From contig JASLKP010000009.1 in the NCBI GenBank assembly GCA_030747485.1, positions 1-52,920 on the forward strand: a stretch of DNA of 52,920 nucleotides, given 5' to 3'. The stretch is from Candidatus Thalassarchaeaceae archaeon (GTDB lineage Archaea; Thermoplasmatota; Poseidoniia; Poseidoniales; Thalassarchaeaceae). Each line of letters opens with the position of its first letter. Within the stretch, counting starts at the first letter, position 1. The notes beneath the pieces are model-generated. The model was not told where the DNA came from, did no database searches, and was given only the letters and a program-made list of their open reading frames with translations. Positions 48,687 to 52,920 of the stretch are shown here, piece by piece. A program made the position numbers and the translations under genes.

Positions 48687-48714
48687 CGCCCGCGTGCAGG
48701 CACGCCCGCGGGCG
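48687..48714. repeat. GC-rich hairpin CGCCCGCG-N12-CGCGGGCG
   Basis: Direct reading; intergenic between the methyltransferase start and the TerB-like pair. Confidence 0.85.
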
Positions 48715-48751
48715 TACGCGCGCGAGAGAATGCCATACAGTGCCACGTTTT

Positions 48752-49261
48752 TCACGAATCAGATAACAGACTATCATCACCGGGCAATCCGACGCCGAGA
48801 ATCCCTCTTCCTTCTGCCATCCACCGCCATCCTTCTTGTAACCAAGAAAATAATTGTTCTAATTCAGAGTGGCGAACTTTAGCAGATTTTGAGATGGTTT
48901 GAATGATTTCTAATTCAGAGTTATGATAATCCCCATCAACTGCTGCGATGATAATTGCATCTCTGAGGACCACACGTTTTGCATCTTGAGACATTTCGTT
49001 GAGTAGTTCATCTACGTCTGGTGGCGTGATTAGCCAAGGTCTCATTCTCTCACGTTGATTTGGGCGAATCATTGCCCTCCCCATTGCGGCTTCAATGGCA
49101 GCACTCTCTTCGCGCACGAGATCTCCATCCGCAGCAGCGACACAAATCAGAACACCGACATAGGCCTCTCTAGAACGCTCATCGAGTAAATCAACGGCGT
49201 CGGGTAGCACGACGCTCCCTCCAATCATCCATTGAGTAGGTCTAGACCTTCCTGCATCCAA
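48752..49261 (-). CDS. TerB-like domain protein (copy 2 of a tandem pair)
   Basis: AYVGVLICVAAADGDLVREESAAIEAAMGRA and DAIIIAAVDGDYHNSELEIIQTISKS; similar to the neighbouring ORF. Confidence 0.65.
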   Translation of the reverse strand: MDAGRSRPTQWMIGGSVVLPDAVDLLDERSREAYVGVLICVAAADGDLVREESAAIEAAMGRAMIRPNQRERMRPWLITPPDVDELLNEMSQDAKRVVLRDAIIIAAVDGDYHNSELEIIQTISKSAKVRHSELEQLFSWLQEGWRWMAEGRGILGVGLPGDDSLLSDS

Positions 49262-49695
49262 TCATAGCCACGAAGAACCCATTCGAGAAGGGAATCAACA
49301 GTTTCCACTGCAAGACCAACATGCCCAGCAATGGCATCGAGAACGGCTCTTTCTTCTGGATCAACGTGACCATCAGCTGCAGTCATCAGAGTTGCATCAC
49401 GTAGAGCAAGACGACCAGCAATCGGTCCAAGTTCAGCCAAGCAACTCTCTAACGATGGAGGGTTCTTCAGATAATCACGAATGTCTTTGCGTTGGTTGGG
49501 TGAGAGTAAAGCGGTACCGAGTCGCTGTTCAAAGACAGCCATTTCGTCAATTGTAAGTTCATCATCAATGCGCGTAACCAGTGCCAATAACTTGGCATAA
49601 GCGAAGCGCTCGGCCTGCGGCAGAGTGTGCAGGGTGTCTGGGAGCATGACAGTCGGATAACGAAGCAGGATAACAACCCTACGTTGTGTGAGCAA
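49225..49695 (-). CDS. TerB-like domain protein (copy 1 of a tandem pair)
   Basis: LALVTRIDDELTIDEMAVFEQRLGTALLSPNQRKDIRDYL and DATLMTAADGHVDPEERAVLDAIAGHVGL. Confidence 0.65.
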   Translation of the reverse strand: MLTQRRVVILLRYPTVMLPDTLHTLPQAERFAYAKLLALVTRIDDELTIDEMAVFEQRLGTALLSPNQRKDIRDYLKNPPSLESCLAELGPIAGRLALRDATLMTAADGHVDPEERAVLDAIAGHVGLAVETVDSLLEWVLRGYDWMQEGLDLLNG

Positions 49696-49697
49696 GT

Positions 49698-50660
49698 TTA
49701 CTCTAGACTCTCAAATCGCCTTTTTGAAGCAATAATTGAGGCTAGTGAAAGCGCACCTAAAGAGAGGACTAAGGGGAAGCCTGGCGTGATTACCCACCCT
49801 TCATCATCGGGTGGAAGATCTTCTGAATCGTCACTTGAGCCTCCATCGACTGGAGGGTTTGAGTTTGGTGTAGCACCGACACATCTCCAGACATCTTTTG
49901 TTGATTCGTAGGGATCTACATTTCCTTCAGTATAGAAGGTGATTGTTTCACGCTCGGGCATGAGTTCAACACTGGTCGTATTTGGCCAGAATTTCTGACA
50001 GTATTCAACTTCCCTCCCACCGTAATCATTTGGATATTCTGAGTAGTGATGACCACCTGAGATTCCATCAGGGTCAGTCATCCAGACACCATTCTCATTG
50101 TGTTGATTGACTTTACCTGGCCAGAGAGAAATTCGAGGAACAGTACCGGAATCGTATTCATCTTCAGTATTATTTTCGATTTCTTCATCATCGTCATCAA
50201 TCGATTCAACACCGCAGTTTGTGTTGTTATCTGAAAGACAGACAGCATAGTTTGGGATATTGTTGACGATGATTTGATTGATTGTGAGATTATTGAGAGA
50301 CCAAACACCGTTCTGTTTGGTGTAAATGGCCCAATGCCATGTAAGGTTACTTTGTTCTCCATTAATCTCGGTGATACTAGTATTTCCATCAGTTTGATTC
50401 GTGGTGTAGTTCATTCCCCAGTAATCGAATGCATTGATGATTTGTTCTTCAGCAGTGTAGTTGTCTTCCCATTCAGTAGGGATGTCGTACATGTAATTGG
50501 TTGAGTTGTTGTTGCTATCGAATATCGTGGTTTGAGTTCTGAAGCAATAAGCAGCATCACAATCAGGACCGTAGTGAGATTCTGCAGTAGCGAAGGGCAA
50601 CGCGGAAATCGACATAACCAGTAGCAATATCACGATGACTTCTCTGTTACGAATCATCAT
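49698..50660 (-). CDS. Secreted Asn-rich surface protein with PGF-CTERM-like C-terminus
   Basis: Signal peptide VIVILLLVMSISALPFATA; many NxT/NxS sequons; C-terminus TPGFPLVLSLGALSLASIIASKRRFESLE. Confidence 0.7.
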   Translation of the reverse strand: MMIRNREVIVILLLVMSISALPFATAESHYGPDCDAAYCFRTQTTIFDSNNNSTNYMYDIPTEWEDNYTAEEQIINAFDYWGMNYTTNQTDGNTSITEINGEQSNLTWHWAIYTKQNGVWSLNNLTINQIIVNNIPNYAVCLSDNNTNCGVESIDDDDEEIENNTEDEYDSGTVPRISLWPGKVNQHNENGVWMTDPDGISGGHHYSEYPNDYGGREVEYCQKFWPNTTSVELMPERETITFYTEGNVDPYESTKDVWRCVGATPNSNPPVDGGSSDDSEDLPPDDEGWVITPGFPLVLSLGALSLASIIASKRRFESLE

Positions 50661-50665
50661 TCCAC

Positions 50666-51487
50666 CTAATCATCTTGTGTTTCAACATCACTTTCTTTAC
50701 CTGTGGGTACACCTCGAAGGCGTGCATTATCGGTTTGAAGTGCGTCAAAAATATCGTAGTTTACACCTAGTTCTTTTGCGAGAACGCGAAGGGCATTGGA
50801 ATCCTTGGGCAAGCACTTGCCACCGAAGCCACGATTGAGTCCGAAGATGGGATCAAGATGACTGGAGCCTATGGGTTGTGCTTGTTCTGCAGTGATGATA
50901 TCACGGACAGCATACCAGTCTTCCCCTAGACCATCACATATGTCGTACATCTGGTTGGCAAAAATGACTTTCATTGCGTAAAATGTGTTCTTTGTGTATT
51001 TGACCAGTTCAGCTTGTGTTGGTGTCACCTGATAGGTTTGGTCGAGTTTGAGAACACCCGCTTCTCGGTGTTGCAGGAACACTCGCTCTGCCACGTCTGC
51101 ATGATGGGTTCCACAGACGAGAATGTCTTGATTTCCGAAGTCTTCCAAGTGACGTCGCTCAACAAGGAATTCAGGGCTGTATGCAATCTTGAGGTTTGGA
51201 AATTCTTCGTGGTAGCGTTGTGTGGTTCCTGGCACAACTGTGCTCTTGATGACAGCAGTGAATCCATCGGGCAAATCATTGAGCACAGATTCAACGATTG
51301 AGAGGTTGCAAGAGCCATCTTCAGCCATTGGAGTTGGAACTGCGATATAGGCCATGTCGACATGGTCAGTTACGTCAGATAGTGAAGTGCCACGAACAGG
51401 ATCGTGGACGAACAATTCATGAGCGTCAGCAAACCAATGTTCGATGGCACCGCCAACGATACCAGCACCGATGATGCCGACCTTCAT
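50666..51487 (-). CDS. UDP-glucose/GDP-mannose dehydrogenase family protein
   Basis: [99 protein letters not shown]. Confidence 0.92.
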   Translation of the reverse strand: MKVGIIGAGIVGGAIEHWFADAHELFVHDPVRGTSLSDVTDHVDMAYIAVPTPMAEDGSCNLSIVESVLNDLPDGFTAVIKSTVVPGTTQRYHEEFPNLKIAYSPEFLVERRHLEDFGNQDILVCGTHHADVAERVFLQHREAGVLKLDQTYQVTPTQAELVKYTKNTFYAMKVIFANQMYDICDGLGEDWYAVRDIITAEQAQPIGSSHLDPIFGLNRGFGGKCLPKDSNALRVLAKELGVNYDIFDALQTDNARLRGVPTGKESDVETQDD

Positions 51488-51598
51488 CGTACCTCCGACT
51501 CGGCAATCCATGAAAAGGCTGCCCTCCGCAAAATTCTACACTCAATAGGCGAAGAGTTAGTCAACTGGACGGCCCACCTCCGTTCGGGAGGATAGCCG

Positions 51599-52915
51599 TT
51601 GACTTCAGATAAGGCGCAAAAGAAGCGTATCGCACGCCTTGAGCGAGAGCTCGTAAGACTTCGCACCTCACCCTCGTTACGTCTAGGTATTCATATCACG
51701 AAAGCAATGCGACAACCTTGGCGGGCTCCTTTCCTTCCGATTACATTGCCATGGCAAATGTTGATGATTGGTTTAGAGATGCTTGGTCGTAAACCGCCAT
51801 TGTCGCCAGACCGTCTTGATTCTTTAGAAATTGAATATTCTCCAAACAACACAGTCGTCATGTTTCCAACCAATGGTGTAGGGTTCGGGCATTTCACTCG
51901 AATGCTTGCTCTTGCAAAGAGAATGAAAAAGTTAGATCAATCACTCGAAATCATATTTTTCACAACCATGCCGACATTGCATTTACTCAAACCCCATGGA
52001 ATTGCAGCACACCATATCTCTGGTCCAAAACACTTTGACAATATGGAGACAAGTGAGTGGAACTCGTTGTTGGAAGAGGAATTGACGATTTGCTTGGAAA
52101 CACATCTGCCAAAGATGTTCATCTTCGATGGCGCTTTCCCTTACAGAGGAATGCTAAGGGCTATCCAATCTCATTCGATGAGAAAAGTGTGGGTCCGTCG
52201 AGGGATGTTTCGAAAGGATGCAACGAACATTCCTGTGGATAGTATCGAACACTTCGATCTTCTGGTTCGACCTGGAGACAGTGGACCTACCGAAGTAACT
52301 CAAACAGACATCACCATCGAACAATTGCCCTGTAATCCAATTTTGTTTGCAGGTAAGGATGAGTTGTTACCCAGAGAGGAACTCCGTGAACGGTTGGCCA
52401 TACCTTCTGACGCCACAGTCGCCTATGTTCAGTTGGGCGCTGGAGAAATCAATGATATCGAATCTGATTTGGATTTGACTATTCGATTATTGTCAGCACA
52501 CGATGTGTATGTGGTCGTGGGTGAATCGATGATTGGCAATCGATTGAATATCAGCGGTGAACGAATCAGAACCTTGCGTGATTATCCAAACTCACTTTAC
52601 TTCAATTCATTTGATTTTGCAATCATGGCAGGTGGTTACAATTCATATCACGAAGCAATCGCATTCCACCTGCCGACGATTTGTATCCCCAATCAGAGTA
52701 CGGGTATGGATGATCAGGTTGCCAGAGCAATGGTTGCTGGTGATGCAGGAGCCATGCTCTTAGTGCAAGACGTAAATGAAGAAAAACTAGCATCAGCAAT
52801 AGAAACCATGCTCGATTCTAAGAAGCGTGATGAAATGATTGTGGCGGCTCAATCCCTTGAACTTGAAAATGGTGCAGATGAATTGGCAGATGCATTGTGC
52901 AATATTGAATGGTGA
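51599..52915 (+). CDS. MurG/GT28-like glycosyltransferase
   Basis: FPTNGVGFGHFTRMLALAKRM N-terminal and FDFAIMAGGYNSYHEAIAFHLPTICIPNQSTGMDDQVARA C-terminal GT-B motif. The start codon is not ATG in the raw sequence. Confidence 0.82.
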   Translation: MTSDKAQKKRIARLERELVRLRTSPSLRLGIHITKAMRQPWRAPFLPITLPWQMLMIGLEMLGRKPPLSPDRLDSLEIEYSPNNTVVMFPTNGVGFGHFTRMLALAKRMKKLDQSLEIIFFTTMPTLHLLKPHGIAAHHISGPKHFDNMETSEWNSLLEEELTICLETHLPKMFIFDGAFPYRGMLRAIQSHSMRKVWVRRGMFRKDATNIPVDSIEHFDLLVRPGDSGPTEVTQTDITIEQLPCNPILFAGKDELLPREELRERLAIPSDATVAYVQLGAGEINDIESDLDLTIRLLSAHDVYVVVGESMIGNRLNISGERIRTLRDYPNSLYFNSFDFAIMAGGYNSYHEAIAFHLPTICIPNQSTGMDDQVARAMVAGDAGAMLLVQDVNEEKLASAIETMLDSKKRDEMIVAAQSLELENGADELADALCNIEW

Positions 52916-52920
52916 AAAAA

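Noticed and set aside
1-52920. CRISPR array
   Set aside because: No regularly spaced direct repeats were seen on reading through the intergenic regions.

Overview
The window reads as a chromosomal segment of an archaeon. Core markers are TFB, RpoP/Rpb12, topoisomerase VI A and B, a replication factor C-like clamp loader, a Dph5-like diphthine synthase, a geranylgeranyl-reductase-like flavoprotein, a Trm5-like methyltransferase and an archaeal-type GMP synthase glutaminase subunit. The overall style suggests a marine Thermoplasmatota/Poseidoniales-like lineage, but that is inference and not proven here. Most of 7.4-52.9 kb is ordinary core metabolism and information processing, with surface proteins, two confident tRNAs (Asp-GTC, Arg-CCT) and several triloop hairpins. 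The most accessory-looking part is the first 7.4 kb. It holds an AAA+ ATPase, an anomalous tRNA-Arg-like gene, an HExxH SprT-like protein and a compact six-gene cassette. Three of those six proteins have N-terminal membrane anchors and none has a family I recognise; this is my best candidate for an undescribed system. A second notable signal is an in-frame second copy of a W-D-x-D-I-E-x-C-x-x-C tail, lying directly after the TAG stop of a sodium:solute symporter. Other points of note are an aconitase-family protein with the swivel domain first, a class II aldolase with a Pro/Gly-rich plus coiled-coil N-terminus, a surface giant with an embedded vWA/MIDAS motif, a tandem TerB-like pair beside a solitary Eco57I-like DNA methyltransferase, and a shared CACC-GTA-GGTG hairpin core at three intergenic sites. 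All family calls come from reading motifs by eye; no database search was run.
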